In this document: positions 50,697-59,736 of the stretch, one piece after another
Layout: each line of letters begins with the position of its first letter
How positions within the stretch are numbered: the stretch's first letter is position 1
Origin: Microbacterium sp.
Lineage (GTDB): Bacteria; Actinomycetota; Actinomycetes; Actinomycetales; Microbacteriaceae
NCBI RefSeq assembly: GCF_031180975.1
Contig: NZ_JAPSLI010000008.1
Coordinates: forward strand, 1 to 64,000
Direction of reading: 5' to 3'
DNA length: 64,000 nucleotides
Notes under the pieces: model-generated
The model's input: only the letters and a program-made list of their open reading frames with translations
Databases searched by the model: none
Told to the model about the DNA's origin: nothing
Made by a program: the position numbers and the translations under genes

Positions 50697-51932
50697 TCAG
50701 ACCACGATGTTGTGGTTGCGCCGGAAGAGGTTCTGCGGATCCCAGACGCGCTTCAGCTCCTGCAGTCGTCGGTACGCCGTCTCCGTGAACATCCCCGGCA
50801 CGGCATCCGGCCGCTCGGTCGGAGCGAAGTTGCCGTACTCGGCGACGCGACCGGCGGAGATCGCGTCGGCGTCGGCGAGGATCGCCGCCCGCAGCTCGTC
50901 GTCGAGCATCCCCGGCACGTCGAACCCGCCCGCCATCACGAACCACGTGGCGTCGCGCGCGGGGAACGGGGTGTCCTCCTGGGCGACCTCGCCGAACGCG
51001 CCGCCCAGCGAGCGCAGGAAGACGACGGCGGAGGGGTACGCGGCGCGGAACGCGACCAGCCGGTCGATGAGCTCGTCGCTCAGCTCGCGGAACAGGCCGT
51101 TGCCGCCGAGGAAGCCCGGCGGGGCGGCATCCGGATCGGGCGGTTCGGGCATCTCCATCAGGATGTCACGGTACGCCGGGGTGGTCACCTCGCCCACCAC
51201 GCCGGGCAGAGCCGTCACCGGCGCCAGCACCCTCCGCAGCGCGTCGGCGTCGCCACCGGCCCAAACGGCCGACAGCCGCGCGCCGGCCGGCGCGCTGGGA
51301 TCCATCGCGGGAACATCCATATAGGTCACGGTGAGTTCGCGCGGGGCGTCGTGGAGCACGTCCCGCAGCGCCCTCAGCACTCGGGCGGGGTCCGCGTCGG
51401 CGTCGAGCGTGAACTCGCCGAACGCGATGCCGAGCAGTTCGTGCGCGCGGAAGTCGAACCGTGTGACGACGCCGAAGTTCCCGCCTCCCCCGCGCAGCGC
51501 CCAGAACAGGTCGGCGTTCTCGTCGTGCGACGCCTCGACGATCTCACCCGACGCGGTGACCACCTGCGCACCGACCAGCTGGTCGGCCGCGAGTCCCCAG
51601 GCGCGCACCATCCAGCCGATGCCGCCGCCCAGCACCAGACCTCCCACACCGACGCTGCGGGTGTCGCCCGAACTGATCGCAAGCCCGTGCGGGGTGAGTG
51701 CATCGGCCACGGCGCCCCAGGTGGCGCCACCGCCGATGCGGACGCGTGTGCCGTCCACCTCGACGGTGTCGAGCGCGGTGAGGTCGATCCGCACGCCCTC
51801 GGCGGGAGCGTGCGACCACGGTCCGTGACCGCCTGCGATCACGGTGACGGGCTGCGCGCCCGCCTGTGCCTGCCGCACCAGGGCGGCGACGTCTGCAGCG
51901 GCTCGTGGCCGCGTCGTCTGCATGGCATCCAT
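50697..51932 (-). CDS. FAD-dependent oxidoreductase with berberine-bridge (BBE) domain
   Basis: A 411-residue PCMH-type flavoprotein. The FAD domain contains VIAGGHGPWSHAPAEGV, GGLVLGGGIGWMVRAWGL and FWALRGGGGNFGVVT. The C-terminal YRRLQELKRVWDPQNLFRRNHNI is the BBE domain signature. The His position usually giving the 8-alpha-histidyl link is in GGHG; the bicovalent cysteine is not evident. Such enzymes oxidise sugars or alcohols with O2. ATG 51932 is set by a TAGGGT box 7 nt upstream. Substrate unknown. Confidence 0.88.
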   Translation of the reverse strand: MDAMQTTRPRAAADVAALVRQAQAGAQPVTVIAGGHGPWSHAPAEGVRIDLTALDTVEVDGTRVRIGGGATWGAVADALTPHGLAISSGDTRSVGVGGLVLGGGIGWMVRAWGLAADQLVGAQVVTASGEIVEASHDENADLFWALRGGGGNFGVVTRFDFRAHELLGIAFGEFTLDADADPARVLRALRDVLHDAPRELTVTYMDVPAMDPSAPAGARLSAVWAGGDADALRRVLAPVTALPGVVGEVTTPAYRDILMEMPEPPDPDAAPPGFLGGNGLFRELSDELIDRLVAFRAAYPSAVVFLRSLGGAFGEVAQEDTPFPARDATWFVMAGGFDVPGMLDDELRAAILADADAISAGRVAEYGNFAPTERPDAVPGMFTETAYRRLQELKRVWDPQNLFRRNHNIVV

Positions 51933-51939
51933 GCGCGAC

Positions 51940-51945
51940 ACCCTA
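51940..51945 (-). promoter_or_regulatory. -10 box TAGGGT for the BBE flavoprotein (leaderless)
   Basis: On the minus strand TAGGGT ends 7 nt before ATG 51932. Confidence 0.55.
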
Positions 51946-52042
51946 GTCACGCCCACCGACATCGCGGCACCGCAGCGTGATTCACAGAGATGTCATAGCC
52001 GCCTCTTAGGTCCGTCCCCATCCCCCCGGGCACACTGGGAGC

Positions 52043-52771
52043 ATGAGCATCGAGCATCCCGATCTGCGCCGTCCCGACGGGTCCCCTCTGCGCATCCTCG
52101 CCGTCGACGACGAGCCCATGCTCACGGACCTGCTCGCCATGGCACTGCGCATGGAGGGCTGGGAGGTGCGAACCGCGGCATCCGGCCTCGAGGCGCTGCA
52201 GGTGGCCCGCGAGTTCGAGCCTGACGCGCTCGTGCTCGACGTGATGATGCCCGACCTCGACGGCATGAGCGTGCTGCGCCGCCTGCGCGAGGCGGGGAAC
52301 CTGGTGCCGGTGGTGTTCCTGACCGCGAAGGACGCCGTCGCCGACCGCATCGCGGGTCTCACCGCCGGCGGCGACGACTACGTCACGAAGCCGTTCAGCC
52401 TCGAGGAGGTCATCGCGCGCCTGCGGGCGGTGATCCGGCGAGCGGGGCACGCGCGCGCCGACGACGAACAGGCGATCCTGCGGGTGGCGGACCTGTCGCT
52501 CAACGAGGACAGCCACGAGGTGATGCGCGGCGACGACGAGATCGAGCTCACCGCCACCGAGTTCGAACTGCTGCGCTATCTGATGCGCAACGAGCGCCGC
52601 GTGCTGTCGAAGGCGCAGATCCTCGACCGGGTGTGGAGTTACGACTTCGGTGGCAAGTCGTCGGTCGTCGAGCTGTACATCTCGTACTTGCGCAAGAAGA
52701 TCGACGCGGGCCGCACCCCGCTGCTGCACACGGTGCGCGGCGTCGGGTACATGATCAAGGCCCCCCAGTAG
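52043..52771 (+). CDS. OmpR/PhoB-type response regulator
   Basis: A 242-residue regulator. Receiver domain: AVDDEPM acidic pair, phospho-Asp in LVLDVMMPDLDG, LTAKDA and VTKPFS lysine. The winged-helix domain shows ELTATEFELLRYLMRN and SSVVELYISYLRKKID. GGGAG lies just upstream of ATG 52043. The kinase follows after 7 nt. It resembles the TcrX/PrrA group of actinobacterial regulators; targets unknown, but the convergent electron-transfer genes are candidates. Confidence 0.93.
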   Translation: MSIEHPDLRRPDGSPLRILAVDDEPMLTDLLAMALRMEGWEVRTAASGLEALQVAREFEPDALVLDVMMPDLDGMSVLRRLREAGNLVPVVFLTAKDAVADRIAGLTAGGDDYVTKPFSLEEVIARLRAVIRRAGHARADDEQAILRVADLSLNEDSHEVMRGDDEIELTATEFELLRYLMRNERRVLSKAQILDRVWSYDFGGKSSVVELYISYLRKKIDAGRTPLLHTVRGVGYMIKAPQ

Positions 52772-52778
52772 GCCCATC

Positions 52779-54293
52779 ATGCTCGCGCGTCCGTTGAGCC
52801 TCCAGGCGCGGCTCATGGCCGCCGTCATCGGGTTCGTCTCCCTGATCCTGGTGATCGTCGCCGTCATCACCAGCGCCACGCTCGGCAGAACGCTCGAGGA
52901 GCGACTCCAGGAGCAGGTGAACGGTGCGGCCGTGCAGACCACCCGGCTGGTGAGCTATCAGGCGCGCGACTCCGCGATCGTGGGGCAGGACTTCACCGCC
53001 GCCGACGTGGTGGACGACCAGCGGGTGCAGGGCAGCAGCCTGCTGCTGGCCGTGCAGCCGCCGAACATGCCGGCATCCGGCGTCGTGGTCTCCCCGCAGG
53101 ACCGCACCGAACTCAGCGGCAGCGACCTGCTCGAGCTCAGCATGGCCCTGCGCGACAGCGCGGACGCGACGATCACGCTCAGCGAGTTCGGCTCGTTCCG
53201 GGTCACGGTGCGGCGCGCCGACGACGGCACCACGGTGATCACCGGTCTGTCGCGGGCGGATGTGCAGCACACCATGACGTCGCTGTTCACCGTCATCGCA
53301 CTGGCCACTCTGGGCGGACTGATCCTGCTGGCGCTGACGACCGCGCTCACGATCAGCGTCGGACTGCGACCGCTTCGGGCCGTGGCGGCGACCGCGACAC
53401 GGGTCGCCGGGCAGCCGCTGGACCGCGGCGAGGTGAGCATCACCGAACGCGTGCCTGACCACGAGGCCGATCCGCGCACCGAGGTCGGGCGGGTGGGCGC
53501 CGCGCTGAACACGCTGCTCGATCACGTCGACACGTCGCTGGCTGCGCGGCAGCAGAACGAGGAGCGGATGCGCCGGTTCGTCGCGGACGCCAGTCACGAG
53601 CTGCGCACCCCGCTGGCGTCCATCCGGGGGTATTCCGAGCTGTCGTTGCGCGCCCTGGGTCAGGGCCAGGGGCCGGAGACCGTCGCGAACACCACGGCGG
53701 CGCTGGAGCGCATCCAGGCCCAGTCGCTGCGGATGACCCGACTGGTGGAGGACCTGCTGCTGCTCGCGCGTCTGGACGAGGGGCGTGAGCTGGTGCACGG
53801 CACCGTCGACCTCAGCCAACTGGCGGTCGAGGCGCTCGCCGACGTGCAGCCCATCGCCCCCGGGCATGTCTGGGAGCTCGAGGCGCCGGAGGAGCCGGTG
53901 GTGGTGGTCGGCGACACCGGCCGCCTGCACCAGGTGCTCGCGAACCTGCTGGCGAACGCCAGGACGCACACCCCGCCCGGCACCAGGATCACGCTCGGTG
54001 TCGCGGCCGTGGACGGCGGTGCGGTGCTGCGCGTGCACGACGACGGGCCCGGCATCGATCCGCAGGTGCGCGACGAACTGTTCGCCCGCTTCGCACGCGG
54101 CGACGTCTCCCGGGCTCGGCAGACCGGCGGCACCGGCCTCGGCCTCGCCATCGCGAAGGCCATCGTGGAGGGCCACGGCGGGCGCATCTCGGTGGAGAGC
54201 GCGCCGGGCGACACGACGTTCACCGTGTGGCTGCCCGCGGGACCGGCATCCGACCCCGCATCGACGAAGCCGAAGCCGGAGTCCGGTCAGTAG
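52779..54293 (+). CDS. Two-component sensor histidine kinase (HisKA type)
   Basis: A 504-residue kinase with two membrane helices (about 13-35 and 165-190) around a 125-residue extracellular sensor region, a HAMP linker, and the H box FVADASHELRTPLASIRGYSE. ATPase motifs: VLANLLANARTHTP (N), VHDDGPGID (G1), GGTGLGLAIAKAI (G2). Its end overlaps the convergent oxidoreductase gene by 7 bp. Confidence 0.94.
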   Translation: MLARPLSLQARLMAAVIGFVSLILVIVAVITSATLGRTLEERLQEQVNGAAVQTTRLVSYQARDSAIVGQDFTAADVVDDQRVQGSSLLLAVQPPNMPASGVVVSPQDRTELSGSDLLELSMALRDSADATITLSEFGSFRVTVRRADDGTTVITGLSRADVQHTMTSLFTVIALATLGGLILLALTTALTISVGLRPLRAVAATATRVAGQPLDRGEVSITERVPDHEADPRTEVGRVGAALNTLLDHVDTSLAARQQNEERMRRFVADASHELRTPLASIRGYSELSLRALGQGQGPETVANTTAALERIQAQSLRMTRLVEDLLLLARLDEGRELVHGTVDLSQLAVEALADVQPIAPGHVWELEAPEEPVVVVGDTGRLHQVLANLLANARTHTPPGTRITLGVAAVDGGAVLRVHDDGPGIDPQVRDELFARFARGDVSRARQTGGTGLGLAIAKAIVEGHGGRISVESAPGDTTFTVWLPAGPASDPASTKPKPESGQ

Positions 54294-55855
54294 CCTGCGA
54301 ACGCGTCGGTGGTGAGGCTGCGCGCCTTCTGGAGTGCGGGCGCGAGATCCGCGATGAGCCGGGGCGGGCCGGAGATGAAGGCGTGCCGCGCGGCCAGGTC
54401 GGGCACCACCCGCTCCAGGACGGCGGCGTCCAGGCGCGCGCCCTGCGCCCATGTCCAGTGCCCGGGCAGGTCCTTCGGCTCGTCCCTGGTGAACACCACC
54501 GTGCGGGCGCCGGTCTTCTCGAGCTCGTCGCGGAAGGCGAGCTCGGCCGCCTCTGATGCGACGTAGACCAGCACCACATCACGCTGCACACCGGTCGCCC
54601 GAAGCTGGCGGAGCTGCGACACGAACGGGGTGACGCCGATCCCGGCGGCGACCATCAGGATCGGCGCGTCGCCGCGGGGCAGCACGAAGTCGCCCCACGT
54701 TCCGGTGACCGCGAGCACCGCGCCGGGCTGCGCCGACGCGAGCGCCCGCTTGTAGCTGGAGGGGTGCTTGCGGTCGCCCTCCTTGTACGCGATGCGGAGG
54801 GTGGGAAGATCGGCGGGGGCGGAGACGATGCTGAACTCACGGCGGGTGCCGCGGACGTCGGGATGCCGGTGCGGCACGTCCAGTTCCAGGTACTGACCGG
54901 CCACGAAGCGCAGCCGGCTGCGAGTGCGGAACGTGAGTTCCTGAGCGGTGGGAGTGACGAACCGGCGCTGCTCGAGGACGAGACGCACCGACCCCCGCAG
55001 GGCGAACGAGAACGCGAGGAGGTTGCCGATCAGCAGCGCCCGCTCCTGGCCGAGGGTGAACAGCCCGGCGACCGGAATGGGCCAGCCGGCGAGGACGCCG
55101 ACCAGGGCGGCCACGCTGAACTGCTGCCAGCGCCGCGGCGGCATCGTCAGCGGCTCGGACAGCATGAACGCGCCGAGGAACAGGAACGGCGACTGCGTGA
55201 GCGCGAAGCCCAGCGCGTCGGCGGCGGCGAACGGCAGTCCGGCTCCCTGCGCCTGGACGGCCTGACGCACCAGGGCGACGCCGACGGCGATGACCAGGAA
55301 CACCAGCACGATGCGCACCTTCTCGGTGCGCCACAGCACGGCCAGACCGAGCACGGCCACCGGCAGGGCCATCGCCGGTGTGCCCACCCACCACGACGAG
55401 AACGTGCCGAGGGCGTCGGCGCCGAGGCCCCCGGCGATGGTGACGACGGCGGCTCCGAACGCGGCCGGGTTGAGCACGTGCCGGCCGCGCCAGGCGATCA
55501 GGTACTTCGACACGGCCGCGAGCAGGCCCGCCACCGCGAGCCCGAGGATGCCGTCGGGGCGGACGGACGGCTGCAGCACGAACAGCAGGATGAGCGCGGT
55601 GACCAGCGACGACTCGATGCGCCACGGCAGATGCAGCATGCGCTGTGCGGTGGCATCCGCGGCCGAGATCACCGCCGCGAGCACAGCGAAGGACACCACG
55701 ATCTCGAGGGCCGTCGGCGCGACGAGCCCGGCGAACGACAGCAGCACGGCGATCACGGCGAGCGCGATGAGGTCGATCAGCACGAGCCGGTACATCGAGA
55801 TGGCGCCCAGAACGGCCAGCACTCGCTGCCGCAGCGCCGTGAGGAACGTGTTCAC
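54287..55855 (-). CDS. Membrane RnfD/NqrB-like domain fused to a ferredoxin-reductase-like FAD/NAD domain
   Basis: A 522-residue fusion starting at GTG 55855. The first 290 residues form about ten membrane helices with NPAAFGAAVVTIAGGLGADA and FLGAFMLSEPLTMPP, a pattern like RnfD/NqrB/UnbV membrane subunits. The C-terminal 230 residues are a cytoplasmic FNR-type module: FAD site RREFSIVSAPAD, NAD(P) site MVAAGIGVTPFVSQLRQL and a C-terminal FISGPPRLI. It would pass electrons from NAD(P)H across the membrane. ApbE and an FMN-binding lipoprotein lie immediately upstream on the same strand, which suggests they work together. Confidence 0.85.
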   Translation of the reverse strand: MNTFLTALRQRVLAVLGAISMYRLVLIDLIALAVIAVLLSFAGLVAPTALEIVVSFAVLAAVISAADATAQRMLHLPWRIESSLVTALILLFVLQPSVRPDGILGLAVAGLLAAVSKYLIAWRGRHVLNPAAFGAAVVTIAGGLGADALGTFSSWWVGTPAMALPVAVLGLAVLWRTEKVRIVLVFLVIAVGVALVRQAVQAQGAGLPFAAADALGFALTQSPFLFLGAFMLSEPLTMPPRRWQQFSVAALVGVLAGWPIPVAGLFTLGQERALLIGNLLAFSFALRGSVRLVLEQRRFVTPTAQELTFRTRSRLRFVAGQYLELDVPHRHPDVRGTRREFSIVSAPADLPTLRIAYKEGDRKHPSSYKRALASAQPGAVLAVTGTWGDFVLPRGDAPILMVAAGIGVTPFVSQLRQLRATGVQRDVVLVYVASEAAELAFRDELEKTGARTVVFTRDEPKDLPGHWTWAQGARLDAAVLERVVPDLAARHAFISGPPRLIADLAPALQKARSLTTDAFAGY

Positions 55856-55906
55856 CCCTCTACTCTCCCCTACTTCCCCGCCGCCCGGCGCGTCCCGGAG
55901 ATGCAT

Positions 55907-56758
55907 TCACGTGAACAGCTCCCCCTCCCACCCGCGTGACCGCTGCACGCGCCCGTCGGTGGTCATCCGCACCCAGTGCACCCCCCACTGCGCCGCCAGG
56001 TCGGCTCCGCCGTCGAAGAACAGGGCGGTGGCGACGGCATCCGCCTGCATCGCCTCCTCGGCGACCGCCCAGGTCGCAGCCCATCGCCGCACCGGGAGGC
56101 CGGTGCGCGCGTCGAGCACGTGGTGCAGGCCGTCGCCCCACGCCCGGCGGTTGACCGCAGACGCGCAGAGCGCGGCGTCGGCGACCTCGACGACGCCGAT
56201 GGCGCGCCGCGGATCGTACGGATGCTCCAGGGCGACCCGTTGGGCGCCGCCGCGCACGCGCAGATCGCCGCTGCCGTCGACGACGACCAGACCGCCGAGG
56301 CCGGCGAGCAGGCCCGTCACGACGTCGACCAGCCGGCCCTTGCCGAGAGCGCCGACGTCGATCACCGCGGTGCCGTCGAGCGTGAGCTCGGATGCCGTCC
56401 AGCGCAGCATCCGCGTCCAGTCCGGCGGTGCGGGTCGCGGTTCGCCGGGGCGGAGCGTGAGCGCGGAGTCGTAGCCGAGCGCCTCCAGGGCGCCGCCCAC
56501 CAGCGGGTTCACCGCGCCGTCGGTGGCCGCCGAGAGCGCACGGTAGGCGTCGAGCATCGCGGTGGTGTCGGCGGGGGCGGGAACGCCGCCCCCGGCACGG
56601 CCGAGCCGCGACACCAGGGAGTCGTCACGGAACCTCGACCAGTCCTCGTCGAACCGGCGGATCGTGTCGGTGATCGTCGCCCGCAGCGCGGCCGACGGCT
56701 CCGCCGCGGTGTCGATGTGCCACGGCGTGCCGATCGCCTCGAAACTCCAGCGGTGCAT
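55907..56758 (-). CDS. apbE: ApbE-type FAD:protein FMN transferase
   Basis: A 283-residue enzyme that attaches FMN to a threonine of target proteins. Family motifs: FEAIGTPWHID at the N-terminus, FDEDWSRFRDDSLVSRL, VIDVGALGKGRLVDVV (DxGxxxKGxxxD) and HHVLDARTGLPV. No signal peptide is obvious, so it may act in the cytoplasm or use another route. It lies between the FMN-binding lipoprotein gene and the membrane oxidoreductase gene. Confidence 0.92.
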   Translation of the reverse strand: MHRWSFEAIGTPWHIDTAAEPSAALRATITDTIRRFDEDWSRFRDDSLVSRLGRAGGGVPAPADTTAMLDAYRALSAATDGAVNPLVGGALEALGYDSALTLRPGEPRPAPPDWTRMLRWTASELTLDGTAVIDVGALGKGRLVDVVTGLLAGLGGLVVVDGSGDLRVRGGAQRVALEHPYDPRRAIGVVEVADAALCASAVNRRAWGDGLHHVLDARTGLPVRRWAATWAVAEEAMQADAVATALFFDGGADLAAQWGVHWVRMTTDGRVQRSRGWEGELFT

Positions 56759-56789
56759 CAGCCGCTCCGGCCGCTGCGGCTCGCCCCGC

Positions 56790-57221
56790 TCACTCGGCGG
56801 CCTGCTCCTTGATCTTCTCGAGCGCCTGGTTGAACCCGCCGCTGGTGAGCGACGAGCCGGCCACCCGGTGCACGTCGAGTTCGTCGATGTTCTTGCCGAC
56901 GACCTCGTCCGCGATGCCGTCGATGAACTGCCCCTGGAAGTTCTCGGTCTCGGGCGCCTGCGGGTCGCCGGTCACCTCGACATCGGTGACGACCGAGTCC
57001 TCCAGTGTGACCGTGACCGAGATCTTCTCGATGGTCTCCGGCGTCTGGTAGGACCCGTCCGCGGTGTAGGTGCCGTCCTTGTACGATCCGCCGCCCGACG
57101 AACCATTGCCGGTGTCAGCGGGCGGTTCGGCGTCGGCTGCCCCGGAGCAGCCGACGAGGAGGAGCGCCCCGGCGATGCCGGCGAGCGCGGTGCCAGTGCG
57201 GGCGACGCGTTGCGGGTTCAT
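56790..57221 (-). CDS. FMN-binding-domain lipoprotein (flavinylation target)
   Basis: A 143-residue lipoprotein: signal peptide with lipobox LVGC at Cys25, a Gly/Ser-rich linker (GNGSSGGGS), then an FMN-bind domain (YKDGTYTADGSYQTPE, EKISVTVTLEDSVVTDVEV). AGSSLTSGGF near residues 121-130 matches the ApbE target motif, with Thr126 the likely flavin site. It would sit on the outer face of the membrane as an electron carrier. The adjacent ApbE is the expected modifying enzyme. A terminal reductase is not visible. Confidence 0.88.
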   Translation of the reverse strand: MNPQRVARTGTALAGIAGALLLVGCSGAADAEPPADTGNGSSGGGSYKDGTYTADGSYQTPETIEKISVTVTLEDSVVTDVEVTGDPQAPETENFQGQFIDGIADEVVGKNIDELDVHRVAGSSLTSGGFNQALEKIKEQAAE

Positions 57222-57260
57222 GCGTCCAGCTTCGGCCACGCGGCTATGAACCGGCCGGGA

Positions 57261-58295
57261 TCAGGCGTCCCCACCGAACATGCTGGTGACCGAGCCGTCC
57301 TCGAACACCTGACGGATCGCGGTCGCCAGCAGCGGCGCGATCGGCAGGATCGTGAGCGTCTCCCAGCGTCGCGACTCGGTGAGCGGGATGGTGTCGGTGA
57401 CGACCACCTCGTCGATGGCCTCGTCCTGCAGCCGCTCGGATGCCGGGTCGCTGAAGATCGCGTGGGTCGCGGCGACGATGACGCGACGCGCGCCGTTCGC
57501 CTTGAGCGCCTGCGCGGCCTTCACGATCGTGCCGCCGGTGTCGATCATGTCGTCGACGAGCAGGCAGGTGCGGCCCTCGACCGTCCCGACGATCTCGTGC
57601 ACCGACACCTGGTTGGCGACCTTCGGGTCGCGGCGCTTGTGGATGATCGCCAGAGGAGCGCCGAGGCTGTCCGACCAGGTGTCGGCCACGCGCACCCGCC
57701 CCATGTCGGGCGAGACGATCGTGAGGGTCTCGCGGTCCTCGGCGGACAGCGACTTCTCGAAGTGGTCGAGCAGCACGGGCTTGGCGAACAGGTGGTCGAC
57801 CGGGCCGTCGAAGAAGCCCTGGATCTGCGCGGCGTGCAGGTCGACGCTCATCACGCGGTCGGCACCCGCGGTCTTCAAAAGGTCGGCGACGAGGCGGGCG
57901 CTGATCGGCTCGCGACCGCGGCCCTTCTTGTCCTGGCGGGAGTAGGGGTAGTAGGGGGCGACCACGGTGATCCGCTTGGCGGATGCCCGCTTGGCGGCAT
58001 CCAGCATGATCAGCGTCTCCATGAGCCACTGGTTCACCGGCTCGCCGAACGACTGGATGATGAACAGGTCGCAACCGCGGATCGACACCTCGAAGCGGGC
58101 GTAGATCTCACCGGACGCGAAGGTGCGGTGCTCGACGGGGGCGATCTCGGTGCCGAGCGCGGCCGCCACGGCGGCGGTGAGCTCGGGGTGCGAGCGTCCC
58201 CCGGCGACGACGAGCCGCTTCTTGGTCTTCGCGATCAGCCCCGGCGCGATGCCGTTGTCCCGATCCAGTTCGGTGGTCTTCTTCTTGCGCCCCAT
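57261..58295 (-). CDS. prs: Ribose-phosphate pyrophosphokinase
   Basis: A 344-residue PRPP synthase. Motifs: EHRTFASGEIYARFE, DLFIIQSFGEPVNQWLME, YYPYSRQDKKGRGREPISARLV, and the PRPP loop LLVDDMIDTGGTIVKAA. The N-terminus has a basic KKKTTELDRD extension, common in actinobacterial forms. 9 nt follow the glmU stop, so glmU and prs are co-transcribed. PRPP feeds salvage of bases released by the nucleoside genes. Confidence 0.96.
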   Translation of the reverse strand: MGRKKKTTELDRDNGIAPGLIAKTKKRLVVAGGRSHPELTAAVAAALGTEIAPVEHRTFASGEIYARFEVSIRGCDLFIIQSFGEPVNQWLMETLIMLDAAKRASAKRITVVAPYYPYSRQDKKGRGREPISARLVADLLKTAGADRVMSVDLHAAQIQGFFDGPVDHLFAKPVLLDHFEKSLSAEDRETLTIVSPDMGRVRVADTWSDSLGAPLAIIHKRRDPKVANQVSVHEIVGTVEGRTCLLVDDMIDTGGTIVKAAQALKANGARRVIVAATHAIFSDPASERLQDEAIDEVVVTDTIPLTESRRWETLTILPIAPLLATAIRQVFEDGSVTSMFGGDA

Positions 58296-58304
58296 CGGAC
58301 CCGC

Positions 58305-59735
58305 CTATTCCGCCGATCGTGCCCGGGCTGCCGCGTCGGCCGCGCCCGTGCCTGCTCTGTTCTTCTCGACCCACCCCTCGATGTTCCGCTGGGGAGCCAC
58401 GCTCATGGCCAGGGCTCCGGCGGGCACGTCCTTGCGGACCACCGCGCCGGCACCGGTCTTCGCACCAGCACCCAGCCTAACGGGCGCGACGAGCACCGTG
58501 TGCGAGCCGGTGTGCACCTCGTCGCCGATCTCGGTGCGGTGCTTGTTGACGTCGTCATAGTTCGCGGTGATGGTGCCGGCGCCCAGGTTCACTCCGCGGC
58601 CGATCGTGGCGTCGCCCACGTACGACAGGTGCGGCACCTTGCTGCCCTCGCCGATCTGGGCGTTCTTGGTCTCCACGTACGCACCGATCTTGCCGCCGGC
58701 GCCCAGCACGGTGCCGGGGCGCAGGAACGAGAACGGCCCGACGGTCGCGCCGGCGCCGATGACGGCGAGCTGGGCGTCGGTGCGCCGCACCACGGCATCC
58801 TCACCGATCTCGCAGTCCACCAGCGAGGTGTCGGGGCCCACTGTGGCGCCGGAGGCGATCACCGTGGCGCGCAGGATGTGCGTGTTCGGCAGGATCGTGA
58901 CGTCGGGGGCGAGCACGGCGTCGTCGTCGATCCAGGTCGTGGCGGGGTCGACGACCGTGACGCCCTCGCGCTGCCAACGTCGCACGATGCGCTGGTTGAG
59001 CACGCGACCCGCCTCGGCGAGCTGGGCACGGTCGTTCACGCCGAACGTGGAGGCGACGTCGGGGGCGAGCTGAGCGGCGACCGGCTCGGCCGCGGCGCGC
59101 AGCAGCCCGATCACGTCGGTCAGGTAGAGCTCGCCTTGGGCGTTGTTCTGGTCGATGCGTCCCAGGTGGGTGCGCAGCAGCGGGGCGCGGAACACGTACA
59201 CGCCGGCGTTGATCTCGGTGACCGCCGCCTCGTCGGGCGAGGCGTCCTTCTGCTCGATGATGCGCTCCACGATGCCGTCCGCGTTGCGGATGACGCGGCC
59301 GTAGCCGGTCGGGTCGTCGAGGTGGGCGCTGAGCAGGGTGGCGGCGGCGGACGCCGTGCGGTGCGCGTCGAGGAGCGCGCGCAGCGTGTCGGCCTCGAGC
59401 AGGGGCACGTCGCCGGAGAGCACCAGGACGTCGCCATCGAAGTCGGCGGGGAGCGCGTCGAGGGCGACCTGGACGGCGCGGCCGGTGCCGGGGATGTCGT
59501 CCTGGTCGACGATGACCGCCTCGGGGTACTGCTCGGCGAGCACCGACACGACCTGGTCGCGCTCGTGACGGACCACGACCTCGATGTGGGCGGCCTCGAG
59601 CGCACGGGCCGTGGTGAGCACGTGGCCGACCAGGGGGCGACCGCCGATCTCGTGCAGCACCTTCGGTCTGCGCGACTTCATGCGGGTGCCCTGGCCTGCG
59701 GCGAGGACGATGATGGCGAGATTGTTCTGCGTCAT
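58305..59735 (-). CDS. glmU: Bifunctional UDP-N-acetylglucosamine pyrophosphorylase / glucosamine-1-phosphate acetyltransferase
   Basis: A 476-residue enzyme for peptidoglycan precursor synthesis. The N-terminal uridylyltransferase has LAAGQGTRMKSRRPKVLHEIGG; the C-terminal left-handed beta-helix shows hexapeptide repeats and GAGTITANYDDVNKHRTEIG. ATG 59735 begins 1 nt after the tRNA-Gln discriminator base, and the only ribosome site, GGCGGAG, is the tRNA acceptor arm. Co-transcribed with prs. Confidence 0.96.
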   Translation of the reverse strand: MTQNNLAIIVLAAGQGTRMKSRRPKVLHEIGGRPLVGHVLTTARALEAAHIEVVVRHERDQVVSVLAEQYPEAVIVDQDDIPGTGRAVQVALDALPADFDGDVLVLSGDVPLLEADTLRALLDAHRTASAAATLLSAHLDDPTGYGRVIRNADGIVERIIEQKDASPDEAAVTEINAGVYVFRAPLLRTHLGRIDQNNAQGELYLTDVIGLLRAAAEPVAAQLAPDVASTFGVNDRAQLAEAGRVLNQRIVRRWQREGVTVVDPATTWIDDDAVLAPDVTILPNTHILRATVIASGATVGPDTSLVDCEIGEDAVVRRTDAQLAVIGAGATVGPFSFLRPGTVLGAGGKIGAYVETKNAQIGEGSKVPHLSYVGDATIGRGVNLGAGTITANYDDVNKHRTEIGDEVHTGSHTVLVAPVRLGAGAKTGAGAVVRKDVPAGALAMSVAPQRNIEGWVEKNRAGTGAADAAARARSAE

Positions 59736-59736
59736 G

